Of a stretch of 64,000 bases of DNA, positions 1 to 8,586 are shown one piece after another. Within the stretch, counting starts at the first letter, position 1. Every line of letters starts with the position of its first letter. The translations under genes and the position numbers were made by a program. The stretch comes from Iodidimonas sp. SYSU 1G8 (lineage in GTDB: Bacteria; Pseudomonadota; Alphaproteobacteria; SMXS01), in contig NZ_JBBYXJ010000001.1 in NCBI RefSeq assembly GCF_039655775.1, positions 434,001 through 498,000 of the forward strand. Reading direction: 5' to 3'. A model generated the notes under the pieces. It did no database searches, had not been told where the DNA came from, and worked only from the letters and a program-made list of their open reading frames with translations.

Positions 1-340
1 TCCCGCGGTGATGGCACACATTGTAGAACGCCGCGATATCCCCGGGCCCGTCCCCCGTGCGGACGACGATCACGCTCTCCTTGCCGATGTCGAAGCGGAA
101 CCAGTCGCCTTTGCCGGGGATGTCGGCGGCGCGCCCGGCGATCAGCCAGACCCGCGTCCAGAGCCTGTCCCACTCGCGCGCGGCGACGGAAGCGTCGTAA
201 TAGCGTGCGGCGTCGATCCTGCCGGTGCCATTGTCCACATAGGGCAGTTTGCGCTCGGGCGCGTTCTCACCGGCATCGGGATTGATGTGCCAGCCGACCT
301 GATGGTCATAGGAACGTTCGGCGAAATTGGCGAATTTCAT
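1..340 (-). CDS. Rieske [2Fe-2S] oxygenase alpha-subunit-like protein, N-terminal part only
   Basis: The reading frame starts at the ATG complementary to 338-340 and runs off the left edge, so only about 113 residues are visible. After a polar N-terminus comes a typical entry to a Rieske fold (AREWDRLWTRVWLIAGRAAD, then a GDW and an ESVIVVR strand). The last residues read NVCHHRG, the first cysteine-histidine half of the cluster-binding motif. Aromatic-ring-hydroxylating oxygenases and related Rieske non-haem iron oxygenases have this layout; the catalytic domain that would show the substrate lies outside the window. Transcribed divergently from the carboxyltransferase gene at 454, with about 110 bases between the two starts. 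Family assignment is good, function unknown. Confidence 0.75.
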   Translation of the reverse strand, partial: MKFANFAERSYDHQVGWHINPDAGENAPERKLPYVDNGTGRIDAARYYDASVAAREWDRLWTRVWLIAGRAADIPGKGDWFRFDIGKESVIVVRTGDGPGDIAAFYNVCHHRG

Positions 341-453
341 GGTCTCCGCGTCCTCCCCAGGCCCGTTTACCGGCCGGTATCCTAGCGCGGTTGGCGCGTG
401 CGCCCAAGCGCGGCGTTCTGCTAGGCTCGGGTCGGAAACCAAGGGGAGAAATC

Positions 454-1980
454 ATGAATTTCGACGACAAGCGCGACGAGCTGCGGCGGCGTCAGGACAA
501 GGCTCGGGCAATGGGCTCGCCCAGGATCCTCGACAACATGGCGGCCGCCGGCCTGCTCAACGCGCGTCAGCGGATCGACGGCCTGCTGGATCCGGGCAGT
601 TTCTCCGAAGTGGGCTTGCTCGCCGTGGCCGACAGGCCGGAGATCCGCGCCAAGTCGCCCGCCGATGGCGTGGTCAGCGGATTCGGGACCATCGACGGAC
701 GAAGGGTCGGCGTCAGCGCGTCGGATTTCTCCGTGCTCGGCGCGTCCTCGGCCAACATCGCGGGCAAGAAGCACAATTACGTCAAGAAGGCAGCGCAGCG
801 CGGCGGCTTTCCGCTGGTCGAGCTGGGGGAATGCTCGGGCTCGCGCATTCCCGACGCCATGGGCGCGCGCGGCATGGCCGACACCATCGTCAGCTTCGCC
901 AATGGCGGCTATCAGAAGGACAGGCACGTTCCCTGGGTCTCGGCCATTCTGGGCCAGAGCTTTGGCGGCTCCACCTGGCAGGCGATGGTGTCCGACTTCG
1001 TGGTGCTGCGCAAAGGCGCGATCATGGGCGTGGCCTCGCCGCGCGTCACCGAACTGGCGATCAGCGAGCCGGTGGATGCCGAGGAACTGGGCGGCTGGCG
1101 CGTCCATGCCACGGAAACGGGCATGGCCGATGCCATCGCGGCAAGCGATGCCGAGGCCCTGTCGCTGGTACGCCGCTTCCTGTCCTATCTGCCGTCCAAC
1201 GCGGACGAGTTGCCGCCGCGCGCACCGGTTCCGGACGGCGCCGGTCTGGATCAGGAACGGCTGCTCGGGATCGTTCCAGAACAGCGCAACCGCGTCTACG
1301 ACATGCGCAAGGCCATCGACATCATCGTCGACCCCGGTTCCTGGTTTCCGCTCAAGGACGGCTTCGCCAAGGTCGCCGTGACCGGCTTCGCGCGGCTGGA
1401 CGGGCAGAGCGTGGGCATCGTCGCCTCCAACCCCATGTTCAAGGGCGGCGCGTTCGATGCCCAGGCCTGCGACAAGATCCTGCCCTTCATCGTGCTGTGC
1501 GACAGCTTCAACATTCCGCTGGTCTTCCTGGCCGACACGCCGGGCTTTTTCATCGGGCGCGCCGGCGAGAGGGAGCGGCTGGGCGGCAAGATCATGAACT
1601 GGATCCTGGCGCTGGATCAGGTCACCGTGCCGACCGTGACCGTCGTGCTTCGCAAGGCGTTCGGCATGGCGCTGCACAACATGAATGTCGGCCGCTCCAG
1701 CGAAACCGCCATCTGGCCGGGCGGCGAGATCAGCTTCATGGATCCGGCGACGGCGGTGAACGTGGTCCACGGCGTCAAGCACGACGACGATCCGGAAAAA
1801 TTCGCGGCCCTGCTGGGCGCCGTTTCCGGCGAAACCTCGGCCTTCGATTTCGCCGAAGCCTTCGCCGCCCAGGCGGTCATCGATCCGATCGAAACCCGCG
1901 ATTTCATCATCCGGGCCCTGAGGACGCACGCCCGCAGCGTTGGCAAGCACAGGCTGGCGAATTGGCCAGTCAAGTTCTGA
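454..1980 (+). CDS. Acyl-CoA carboxylase carboxyltransferase subunit (508 aa)
   Basis: Carboxyltransferase of the acetyl/propionyl-CoA carboxylase beta-subunit family, which moves CO2 from biotin to an acyl-CoA. The N-terminal half contains the first crotonase-like fold (GECSGSRIPDAMGARGMADT region) and the C-terminal half the second, with ADTPGFFIGRAGE followed by KAFGMALHNMN, typical of the acyl-CoA and biotin sites. The ATG at 454 is chosen because AAGGGGAGAA ends four bases before it; an in-frame extension back to 391 has no such signal. No biotin carboxylase or biotin carrier gene lies beside it, so the acyl-CoA substrate (propionyl, methylcrotonyl, geranyl or other) cannot be told. It stands alone, followed by a REP-like palindrome. 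Confidence 0.85.
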   Translation: MNFDDKRDELRRRQDKARAMGSPRILDNMAAAGLLNARQRIDGLLDPGSFSEVGLLAVADRPEIRAKSPADGVVSGFGTIDGRRVGVSASDFSVLGASSANIAGKKHNYVKKAAQRGGFPLVELGECSGSRIPDAMGARGMADTIVSFANGGYQKDRHVPWVSAILGQSFGGSTWQAMVSDFVVLRKGAIMGVASPRVTELAISEPVDAEELGGWRVHATETGMADAIAASDAEALSLVRRFLSYLPSNADELPPRAPVPDGAGLDQERLLGIVPEQRNRVYDMRKAIDIIVDPGSWFPLKDGFAKVAVTGFARLDGQSVGIVASNPMFKGGAFDAQACDKILPFIVLCDSFNIPLVFLADTPGFFIGRAGERERLGGKIMNWILALDQVTVPTVTVVLRKAFGMALHNMNVGRSSETAIWPGGEISFMDPATAVNVVHGVKHDDDPEKFAALLGAVSGETSAFDFAEAFAAQAVIDPIETRDFIIRALRTHARSVGKHRLANWPVKF

Positions 1981-2010
1981 AGGGGATGGCGGCACGTATC
2001 AAAGGCCGTC

Positions 2011-2030
2011 ATCCCGCCGAAGGGCGGGAT
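2011..2030. repeat. REP-like intergenic palindrome
   Basis: ATCCCGCC (2011-2018) and GGCGGGAT (2023-2030) form an 8-bp inverted repeat around a GAAG loop, flanked by GTC and CCAGAC. The arrangement GTC-ATCCCGCC-loop-GGCGGGAT-CCAG looks like the short dispersed palindromes common between genes of alphaproteobacteria. It sits between a plus-strand stop at 1980 and the converging minus-strand gene ending at 2081, so it could also help end transcription, though there is no T-run. I found only one copy in the window. Confidence 0.5.
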
Positions 2031-2080
2031 CCAGACAATGCCGGTCTTCCAACATCCGGATAGTGACTGTTTGGCGCTCG

Positions 2081-2479
2081 CTACGGGTCCAGGCTCAGGT
2101 GCCGCAATGAGTCGCCATGGACTTCCCAGTTCGCACCGTCGAAGGGTTCGATCACGATACTCTCAAAGGTGGAACGGTTTACGCAGCGTAGATTCACTGA
2201 GAATCCATCGGGATTCGACCGGGGCACATAGAATGACTTGATGCCGCAACGCTTGCAGAACAGGTGCCTGGCCGTGCCGGTGTTGAACGTATAAGTGAGC
2301 AGGGCGTCTTCTCCGCGCACCAGCCGGAAGCGCGATGCTGGCACGATCAGGTGGAGATACCCGGTCATCCGGCAAAGCGAGCAGGTGCAGTCCTGGACGA
2401 CGACGTCGGCCGGAGCATCCACCTCGAACGCCACCGCGCCGCAGTGGCAGCCACCATTATGCGAGATTGTATCCGTCAT
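2081..2479 (-). CDS. GFA/CENP-V-fold zinc protein (132 aa)
   Basis: Small cysteine-rich protein of the glutathione-dependent formaldehyde-activating enzyme (GFA) family. Visible zinc ligands are CHCG near residue 11, CTCSLC near residue 34 and CKRCGIK around residue 75, the usual three-cluster pattern of this fold. Length is normal for single-domain members. The start is the ATG complementary to 2477-2479, preceded by GGAAGGAA at good spacing; a longer reading frame upstream would run into glcD. Most family members have no proven activity and a link to formaldehyde should not be assumed. It is divergent from glcD with only 40 bases between start codons, so the two promoters must overlap. Confidence 0.85.
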   Translation of the reverse strand: MTDTISHNGGCHCGAVAFEVDAPADVVVQDCTCSLCRMTGYLHLIVPASRFRLVRGEDALLTYTFNTGTARHLFCKRCGIKSFYVPRSNPDGFSVNLRCVNRSTFESIVIEPFDGANWEVHGDSLRHLSLDP

Positions 2480-2519
2480 CCGCGTTCCTTCCATGCGAGG
2501 CGGGCAGTATAGTGGCGGC

Positions 2520-4004
2520 ATGAACATCGCCACGCCAGAGTTGCACACGCCCGATCTCGGCGCCCTCGCGGAACGCTTCCGTCAGGTGCTGCGTCCCGAA
2601 TGCGTCGTGACGGACGAGATCTCCCGCAAGCCGTTCGAAACGGACGCCCAGACCATGCACCGGCAGATGCCCGGCATCGTCGTGCTGCCCGAGAACACGA
2701 TCCAGGTGGCCGAAGTGCTCAAGCTCTGCAGGGAGTTCGGCGTTCCCGTCGTGCCGCGCGGGGCGGGGACGGGCCTGTCGGGCGGCGCGACGCCGGTGGC
2801 CGGCGGCGTACTCCTTGCGATGACCAAGTTCAGCCGCATCCTCGACATCGACTATGGCAACCGTGCCGTGGTCGCCCAGCCGGGCGTGACCAATCTGGGG
2901 ATCACCCGGGCCATCGAGGATGACGGGTTCTATTACGCGCCCGACCCCTCGAGCCAGATCGCCTGCACCATCGGCGGCAACGTGGCGCAGAACTCCGGCG
3001 GCGTGCATTGCCTGAAATATGGCCTGACCGTGAACAACATCCTGGGCGTCGAGCTGGTCACCATGGAGGGCGAGATCCTGCGGATCGGCGGCAAGTTCCT
3101 TGATCCCGTCGGCTACGACCTGCTCAGCATCATCACCGGATCGGAAGGATTGCTCGGCGTCATCACCGAGGTCACGGTTCGTATCCTGCCAAAACCGGAA
3201 ACGGTCCGCGCCCTGCTGGTATCCTTCGACAGCATCGAGGCGGGCGGCGCCTGTGTCGCCGACATCATCGCGTCGGGCATCATTCCGGCCGGCATGGAAA
3301 TGATGGACCGCATCACCATCGACGCGGTCGAGGAATATTGCGCGCCGGGATATCCCGCCGATGCGGCGGCCATCCTGATCTGCGAACTGGACGGCCCGGC
3401 AGCAGAGGTCGATCACCTGATCGAGCAGGTCAGCCTGATCGCCGCCCGCAATGGCGCGATCGGCGTCCGGGCATCCGAATCGGAAGAGGAACGTCTGCTG
3501 TTCTGGCTGGGCCGCAAGTCAGCGTTCCCTGCGGCGGCCAAGATGAAGCCGGACTATTACGTGCTCGATGGCACCATTCCGCGTAACCGTTTGGCCGAGG
3601 TGCTCGCGCGGATCGGCGAGCTGTCCCGCGAATCGGGGCTGACCATCGCCAATGTCTTCCATGTCGGCGATGGCAATCTGCACCCGCTGATTCTCTACGA
3701 TGCCAATATTCCCGGCGAAATGGAGGCGGCCGAGCATCTCGGTCACGATATCCTGCGGCTCTGCGTGGCGGTGGGAGGCGTCCTCACCGGCGAACATGGG
3801 GTCGGGACCGAAAAACGCGACCTGATGCCCGAAATGTTCACCGATATCGACATGCAACAGCAGCAGCGGCTGAAATGCGCGTTCGACCCGGGGCAGCACC
3901 TGAATCCAGGCAAGGTGTTTCCGACCCTGCACCGGTGCGCCGAATTGGGTGCAATGCACGTTCATCGGGGGCAAACCGCCTTTCCGGATTTGCCTCGATT
4001 CTGA
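2520..4004 (+). CDS. glcD: Glycolate oxidase FAD-linked subunit GlcD
   Basis: FAD-binding flavoprotein (494 aa) of the GlcD/D-lactate dehydrogenase family, which oxidises glycolate to glyoxylate and passes electrons to GlcE and GlcF at the membrane. The PCMH-type FAD domain is clear: PRGAGTGLSGGA near residues 78-89, then PDPSSQIACTIGGNVAQNSG and a GSEGLLGVITE segment; the C-terminal cap holds NVFHVGDGNLHP and GEHGVGTEK, the usual active-site histidine motifs. The ATG at 2520 gives a normal family length. It is followed by glcE and glcF on the same strand, which supports glycolate over lactate as substrate. An unusual AT-rich 143-base gap separates it from glcE. Confidence 0.93.
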   Translation: MNIATPELHTPDLGALAERFRQVLRPECVVTDEISRKPFETDAQTMHRQMPGIVVLPENTIQVAEVLKLCREFGVPVVPRGAGTGLSGGATPVAGGVLLAMTKFSRILDIDYGNRAVVAQPGVTNLGITRAIEDDGFYYAPDPSSQIACTIGGNVAQNSGGVHCLKYGLTVNNILGVELVTMEGEILRIGGKFLDPVGYDLLSIITGSEGLLGVITEVTVRILPKPETVRALLVSFDSIEAGGACVADIIASGIIPAGMEMMDRITIDAVEEYCAPGYPADAAAILICELDGPAAEVDHLIEQVSLIAARNGAIGVRASESEEERLLFWLGRKSAFPAAAKMKPDYYVLDGTIPRNRLAEVLARIGELSRESGLTIANVFHVGDGNLHPLILYDANIPGEMEAAEHLGHDILRLCVAVGGVLTGEHGVGTEKRDLMPEMFTDIDMQQQQRLKCAFDPGQHLNPGKVFPTLHRCAELGAMHVHRGQTAFPDLPRF

Positions 4005-4147
4005 TGTGGCTTGATAGGTATCGTCTGTAACCCAATGAACTAGAATAATTAAATTATACTTACAATTCGAAATATAAAAATGCATTTGTGACGTTCTTGC
4101 GCATGCAAACACTTGTGCAGTGCGGCAAAACGCAGTCTTATCTGTGC
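4005..4147 (+). promoter_or_regulatory. AT-rich spacer between glcD and glcE
   Basis: 143 bases without a convincing gene. The core 4040-4083 is strikingly AT-rich (stretches such as AATAATTAAATTATA and AATATAAAAATG) in an otherwise GC-rich region. No hairpin terminator is visible. In-frame start codons of glcE exist inside it (GTG 4088, ATG 4103) but lack a ribosome-binding site and precede the conserved N-terminus. It may hold a separate promoter for glcEF; which factor would act there is not visible. Confidence 0.35.
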
Positions 4148-5386
4148 ATGGCGAGCGCATACAAACCATCGGACGAGAAAGAACTGGCCGAGCTCATCTC
4201 CTGGGCGTCGGGCGAATCCCTGGCCCTGGAACTGGTCGGCGGCGGCACCAAACGGGGCCTCGGCTGCCCGGTGTCCTGCAACGGACAGGGTGCGCCCGCA
4301 CGCGTCGATCTCTCGGGCATCGCCGGCGTGGTCTTCTACGAACCGGAAGAGCTGGTGATCTCTGTCCGGCCGGGAACGCCTCTGGCGGAAGTGAACCGGC
4401 TATTGGCGGAACGTCATCAGATGCTGGCCTTCGAGCCGCTCGACTGGGGCTGGTTGCTCACCGGCCAGAGCGCGCCGGGCACCATTGGCGGCGCGATCTC
4501 GGTCGGCAGTTCGGGGCCGAGGCGGGTGAAGGCCGGCGCGGCGCGTGATTTCGTCCTGGGCGCCCATGCGGTCAACGGCCGCGGCGAGTGCTTCAAGTCC
4601 GGTGGCCGGGTCGTCAAGAACGTCACCGGCTATGATCTGCACAAGCTGATGACCGGCGCGTTCGGCACCCTCGGCGCCTTCACCGAGATTACCTTGAAGG
4701 TGCTGCCGGCGCCGGAAAAGACCCATACCCTGCTGATCCATGGCCTCAGGCCGGAACGGGCGGTGGAGGCGATGGGCATCGCGGCGAACAGTCCCTACGA
4801 GGTCTCCGGCCTGGCCCACGTGCCGTTCGGCGAGGCGTCCCGGTCGCAGGTGGCCTATGTGGGCCGGGCCGGGCGCGCGATCACCGCGCTGCGCGTCGAA
4901 GGCCCGGCGGTCTCCGTCGCCCACCGCATGGAGGAATTGAAGAAGCTGCTGGCGCCTTTCGGGCCGCTGGACGAGCTTCACAGCACCAACTCCAGCCGCT
5001 TCTGGGCGGAACTGCGCGATGCATGGCTGTTGCCGCCCGATCATCAGGTTGTCTGGCGAGTGTCGGTGCCGCCCACCGATGGCGCCGCGATCGTCGAGGC
5101 GTCCGGAGCGGATTCCTACCTGATGGACTGGGCCGGTGGCCTCGTCTGGCTGGGCTATGAAACGGCGACCGCAGGGCAGGGCGCGCGGATTCGCGCGGCG
5201 ATGACCCAGGGCGGCCATGCCATGCTGGTGCGCGCCCCGGAATTCCTGCGCCGCGAGGAGGCGGTGTTCCAGCCGCAGGCGGAAGGGCTTGCCAAACTGT
5301 CGGCGCGTGTTAAGGCTGGGTTCGATCCCAGCGGCATCTTCAACCCCGGCCGGATGGGAGCTGTTCCACTGTCCGGCGCCGCCTGA
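4148..5386 (+). CDS. glcE: Glycolate oxidase FAD-binding subunit GlcE
   Basis: Second flavin-domain subunit of glycolate oxidase (412 aa). It has the FAD-binding half only: LELVGGGTKRGLG near residue 25, GTIGGAISVGSSGPRR in the middle and GGRVVKNVTGYDLHKLMTGAFGTLG cut into the typical GlcE order, with a C-terminal FNPGRMG. The start at ATG 4148 is chosen because the recognisable family N-terminus (YKPSDEKELAELISWA) begins just after it; it lacks a strong Shine-Dalgarno sequence and two upstream in-frame starts (4088, 4103) remain possible. The stop codon abuts the ATG of glcF with no gap, so the two are probably translated together. Confidence 0.9.
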   Translation: MASAYKPSDEKELAELISWASGESLALELVGGGTKRGLGCPVSCNGQGAPARVDLSGIAGVVFYEPEELVISVRPGTPLAEVNRLLAERHQMLAFEPLDWGWLLTGQSAPGTIGGAISVGSSGPRRVKAGAARDFVLGAHAVNGRGECFKSGGRVVKNVTGYDLHKLMTGAFGTLGAFTEITLKVLPAPEKTHTLLIHGLRPERAVEAMGIAANSPYEVSGLAHVPFGEASRSQVAYVGRAGRAITALRVEGPAVSVAHRMEELKKLLAPFGPLDELHSTNSSRFWAELRDAWLLPPDHQVVWRVSVPPTDGAAIVEASGADSYLMDWAGGLVWLGYETATAGQGARIRAAMTQGGHAMLVRAPEFLRREEAVFQPQAEGLAKLSARVKAGFDPSGIFNPGRMGAVPLSGAA

Positions 5387-6667
5387 ATGCGTACACTTTT
5401 TTCTGAAGACCAGCTTGCCGATCCGCACGTGCGGGAGGCGGAAAAGGCGCTGCGCACCTGTGTCCATTGCGGCTTCTGCCTGCCCCAGTGTCCGACCTAC
5501 ACGGTGTTGGGCGATGAACTCGACAGCCCTCGCGGCCGAATCTACCTGATGAAGGAGATGCTGGAAGGCGGCAAACCGGCCGACGCCAGCACCGTCCAGC
5601 ATATCGACCGATGCCTGTCCTGCCTGGGATGTCAGGCCGGCTGCCCGTCCGGCGTGAACTACATGCATCTGGTCGACCACGCCCGGGTCCATATCGAGGA
5701 GACCTATGAACGGCCTTTGCCGGACCGGTTGCAGCGTCGCCTGCTCGGCTGGCTGCTGCCCCGTCCGGCCATGTTCGGCTGGGCGCTGCGGCTGGCCAAG
5801 ATCGCCAAGCCCATGGCCGATCTGCTGCCGCGGAAACTGCGCGACATGGTCGACATGGCGCCGGATGGACCCATCGCCGCGCCGCTCGAGCGGAACCGCA
5901 CGGTGGCCGCGCAGGGCGACCGGCGCGCCAGGGTCGGCTTGCTCATGGGCTGCGTGCAGCAGGCGATCGGTCCGGAGATCAACGACGCGACGATCCGCGT
6001 CCTGACGCGGCACGGCTGCGAGGTGGTCATTCTGCACGAGGCCTATTGCTGCGGCGCGGTGACCCACCATCTGGGACAGGAAAGCGCGACCCTCGAACGG
6101 GTCAAGGCCAATATCGCCATCTGGGAAGGCGAGATCGGCCGCGGCGGGCTGGATGCCATCATCATCAACGCCTCTGGCTGCGGCACCATGGTGAAGGATT
6201 ATGGCTTCGTCCTGAGCGGCGAGGCGGACTGGACGCAGCGGGGCGCCCGCATCGCCGGCCTCGCGCGGGACATATCCGAATATCTCGCCGAACTGGGCGT
6301 CATGCCGCCGGAGCAGCCGTCGGGCTTGCGGGTGACCTATCAGTCGCCCTGCTCGCTGCAGCATGGCCAGAAGATCGCGCGTCAGCCGGTCAACCTGTTG
6401 CGGGCGGCCGGATTCCAGGTCAACGAGCCGAAGGAAGCCCATCTCTGCTGCGGATCGGCGGGGACCTACAACATCCTGCAGCCCGAGATCGCCGGCAAGT
6501 TGCGCGATCGCAAGCTCGAGCGTCTGGCGGCCACGTCGCCGCAGGTCATCGCCAGCGGCAATATCGGGTGCATGACACAGCTGCGGGCTGGCGCCGGCGT
6601 GCCGGTCGTCCATACTGTGGAGTTGCTGGACTGGGCCACGGGAGGGCCCAGGCCGCGAGGCCTTTAG
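5387..6667 (+). CDS. glcF: Glycolate oxidase iron-sulfur subunit GlcF
   Basis: Iron-sulfur subunit (426 aa) that takes electrons from the GlcD/GlcE flavins. The N-terminus has two [4Fe-4S] ferredoxin motifs, CVHCGFCLPQCP near residue 25 and CLSCLGCQAGCP near residue 75. The C-terminal part has the two cysteine-rich CCG domains (AYCCGAVTHHLG and HLCCGSAGTYN), as in GlcF, heterodisulfide reductase and LutA. Starts directly after the glcE stop. Together with glcD and glcE it gives a full glycolate oxidase, consistent with recycling 2-phosphoglycolate or using environmental glycolate as a carbon source. Confidence 0.93.
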   Translation: MRTLFSEDQLADPHVREAEKALRTCVHCGFCLPQCPTYTVLGDELDSPRGRIYLMKEMLEGGKPADASTVQHIDRCLSCLGCQAGCPSGVNYMHLVDHARVHIEETYERPLPDRLQRRLLGWLLPRPAMFGWALRLAKIAKPMADLLPRKLRDMVDMAPDGPIAAPLERNRTVAAQGDRRARVGLLMGCVQQAIGPEINDATIRVLTRHGCEVVILHEAYCCGAVTHHLGQESATLERVKANIAIWEGEIGRGGLDAIIINASGCGTMVKDYGFVLSGEADWTQRGARIAGLARDISEYLAELGVMPPEQPSGLRVTYQSPCSLQHGQKIARQPVNLLRAAGFQVNEPKEAHLCCGSAGTYNILQPEIAGKLRDRKLERLAATSPQVIASGNIGCMTQLRAGAGVPVVHTVELLDWATGGPRPRGL

Positions 6668-6684
6668 TTTCCTGGGGAGGAAAG

Positions 6685-7713
6685 ATGAGCGCGACCGGCC
6701 GCTATCAGGTCATCGGATCCTTGTCGTCGCCGTTTTCGGTGAAGATGCGCGCGATCATGCGCTACCGGCGCCTGCCGCATGACTGGATACTGAACACCAA
6801 GGCGGTGCAGGAGCGAACCCGCCACATCAAGCCGCCAATCATCCCGAAGATTCACTTTCCGGGCGAGCCGGACGATGTCTGGCACGTGGATTCCAGTCCG
6901 ATGGCCTATCTGCTCGAGGAACGGCACAAGGAGCGCTCGATCCTGCCGCCCGATCCGGCCCATGCGTTCCTGGCGCACCTGCTCGAGGATTTCGGTGACG
7001 AGTGGGGCACGAAGATGATGTTCCATTACCGCTGGGTCGGCGAGGACAAGGGCGGCGACACCGATTACGTCGCTCATCTGATGCTCTATCCGGGCACCGG
7101 ACCCGCCAGCGACGACGCGCTGCGCGAGACGGCGCACAAGTTCCGCGACTGGCAGGTGCCGCTATGGCCCGTCGCCGGCATCGAGCCCCAGAACGTGGCG
7201 CTGATCGAGCACATGTTCGGCCGCATCGTCTCCGCCTGGGATCTGGTGCTCAGGGATCAGGAATATCTCTTCGGCTCGCGCCCATCGCTCGGGGATTTCG
7301 GCTTCTACGGTCAGCTCTATCAGTGTTTCTGGAACCCTGCCTCGTTCAGAACCATGGTCCAGCTCTCGAAGCGCCTGGTGCCCTGGCTGACGATCATCGA
7401 CGATGCCTCTGGCGTCGAGGGCGACTGGATCGACGCCGACGCCCCGCTCTGCGACGGAGTCAGGGAGTTGCTCTGGCTGGCGGGCGAAGTCTATCTACCC
7501 TATCTCGACGCGACGCTGAAGGCCATTGAATCCGGAGCCGATCGCCTCGAGATCACGGTTCTGGACGGCATGGTTCATTCGCAGAAACCCATGAAGTACC
7601 ATGCCCGCTGTTTGCAGGTGATGCGCGAGAAGCTTGCCGGCATGGCCGAGGCCGACAGGGCCAGGGTGAAGCACCTGCTGGCCGGCACCGACGCGTACCG
7701 GTATCTCGCCTGA
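6685..7713 (+). CDS. Glutathione S-transferase-like protein (342 aa)
   Basis: The N-terminus (QVIGSLSSPFSVKMRAIMRYRR) has the thioredoxin-like beta-alpha-beta start of glutathione S-transferases with an SPFS in the usual active-site place, followed by the IPKIHFPGE segment and DSSPMAYLLEER, which corresponds to the glutathione-contacting serine motif. The C-terminal two thirds is all-helical and longer than in classic GSTs of about 210 residues; GSRPSLGDFGFYGQLYQ matches the GST helix containing the conserved aspartate. ATG 6685 follows GGGGAGGAAAG. It begins 17 bases after glcF and may be cotranscribed with the glc genes. Substrate unknown; it meets the next gene tail to tail with a 10-base gap. 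Confidence 0.75.
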   Translation: MSATGRYQVIGSLSSPFSVKMRAIMRYRRLPHDWILNTKAVQERTRHIKPPIIPKIHFPGEPDDVWHVDSSPMAYLLEERHKERSILPPDPAHAFLAHLLEDFGDEWGTKMMFHYRWVGEDKGGDTDYVAHLMLYPGTGPASDDALRETAHKFRDWQVPLWPVAGIEPQNVALIEHMFGRIVSAWDLVLRDQEYLFGSRPSLGDFGFYGQLYQCFWNPASFRTMVQLSKRLVPWLTIIDDASGVEGDWIDADAPLCDGVRELLWLAGEVYLPYLDATLKAIESGADRLEITVLDGMVHSQKPMKYHARCLQVMREKLAGMAEADRARVKHLLAGTDAYRYLA

Positions 7714-7723
7714 TCGGCGCGGC

Positions 7724-8143
7724 TCAGGCGCCGCGCCTGAGCCAGATGCCGTAGGTGAGGCTGCCGGCGATCATCGCCGCGACGAAGAAGTAGATTTTCG
7801 CCAGGCCGAAGGCCAGCCCGGTCAGGGCCGGGCCGGGACACAGCCCGGCAAGACCCCAGCCGATGCCGAACAGCACCGCCCCGCCGACGAGCCTGGGGTC
7901 GATATCGCGGCGTGTCGGCACTTGGAACGCGTCGGCGAAGAACGGCCTGGCGCGGCGCTGGGTCAGCGGAAAGCCGATGGCGAAGACGGCAAGGCCGCCG
8001 CCCATGACCAGGGCCAGACTCGGGTCCCATTGCCCCGTGACATCGAGGAAGCCGAGGACCTTGGCGGGGTTGACCATGCCGGAGACGGCCAGGCCCACGC
8101 CGAAGATCAGGCCGCAGATCAGCGCGGAAAGGATGCGGGTCAT
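7724..8143 (-). CDS. YeeE/YedE-type half-transporter, second component (DUF6691-like, 139 aa)
   Basis: Membrane protein with about four hydrophobic segments, from ALICGLIFGVGLAVSGMVNP at the N-terminus to FFVAAMIAGSLTYGIWL at the C-terminus. The motifs SGMVNPAKVLGFLD and GIGWGLAGLCPGPAL, with its single conserved-looking cysteine, are those of the C-terminal half of YeeE/YedE (TsuA) proteins, which carry sulfur compounds such as thiosulfate. Here the transporter is split in two genes: this one starts two bases after the stop of the partner at 8146-8574. Family known; the actual cargo in this organism is inferred only from family and operon context. Confidence 0.85.
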   Translation of the reverse strand: MTRILSALICGLIFGVGLAVSGMVNPAKVLGFLDVTGQWDPSLALVMGGGLAVFAIGFPLTQRRARPFFADAFQVPTRRDIDPRLVGGAVLFGIGWGLAGLCPGPALTGLAFGLAKIYFFVAAMIAGSLTYGIWLRRGA

Positions 8144-8145
8144 GG

Positions 8146-8574
8146 TCAGGCTCCGATCAGATGACGGGTGACGAAAACCGTTACCATGGCGACGGCCATG
8201 AAGATGACGGTCGCGACGATGCCGCGCGGCGACAATCGACCGATGCCGCAGATACCATGCCCGCTGGTGCAGCCCGATCCCATGCGCGTTCCCACGCCCA
8301 CCAGCAGTCCCGCGACGATCAGCAGGGGCACTTCCGCCTCGATGACGATGGTCGAGACGCCGCCGAACGCGGCGAACCCGAGTCCGCCGAGGACCAGTCC
8401 GGCGATGAAGGCGAGCCGCCACGGGATGTCGCCTTTCGTAGGCGGCAACAGGCCGCCAAGGATGCCGCTGATGCCGGCGATGCGGCCGTTGAGGGCCATG
8501 AGCAGCACGGCCGCGAGGCCGATCAGCATGCCGCCGATCAGAGCGGGCAGGGGCGTGAAATTGACGATCTCCAT
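8146..8574 (-). CDS. YeeE/YedE-type half-transporter, first component (142 aa)
   Basis: Four-helix membrane protein and partner of the gene at 7724-8143. It carries LLMALNGRIAGISGILGG and the signature GVGTRMGSGCTSGHGICG, whose two cysteines lie in the pore region of YeeE/YedE family sulfur transporters. A single-chain YeeE protein has roughly the length of these two products together, so both are probably needed. It lies 12 bases downstream of the SulP permease stop and belongs to the same minus-strand operon led by an SqrR-type repressor. Inferred role: uptake of thiosulfate or a related reduced sulfur species across the inner membrane. Confidence 0.85.
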   Translation of the reverse strand: MEIVNFTPLPALIGGMLIGLAAVLLMALNGRIAGISGILGGLLPPTKGDIPWRLAFIAGLVLGGLGFAAFGGVSTIVIEAEVPLLIVAGLLVGVGTRMGSGCTSGHGICGIGRLSPRGIVATVIFMAVAMVTVFVTRHLIGA

Positions 8575-8586
8575 GACGGATCTCCC

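Noticed and set aside
4040-4083. AT-rich block as an integration site or mobile-element remnant
   Set aside because: No integrase, tRNA, terminal repeats or target duplication nearby.
4400-6613. Long open frame of about 737 codons on the minus strand opposite glcE and glcF
   Set aside because: It mirrors two clear oxidase genes; in GC-rich DNA the antisense of real genes is often open. The translation is low-complexity (rich in His, Arg, Ala, Asp) and matches no family.
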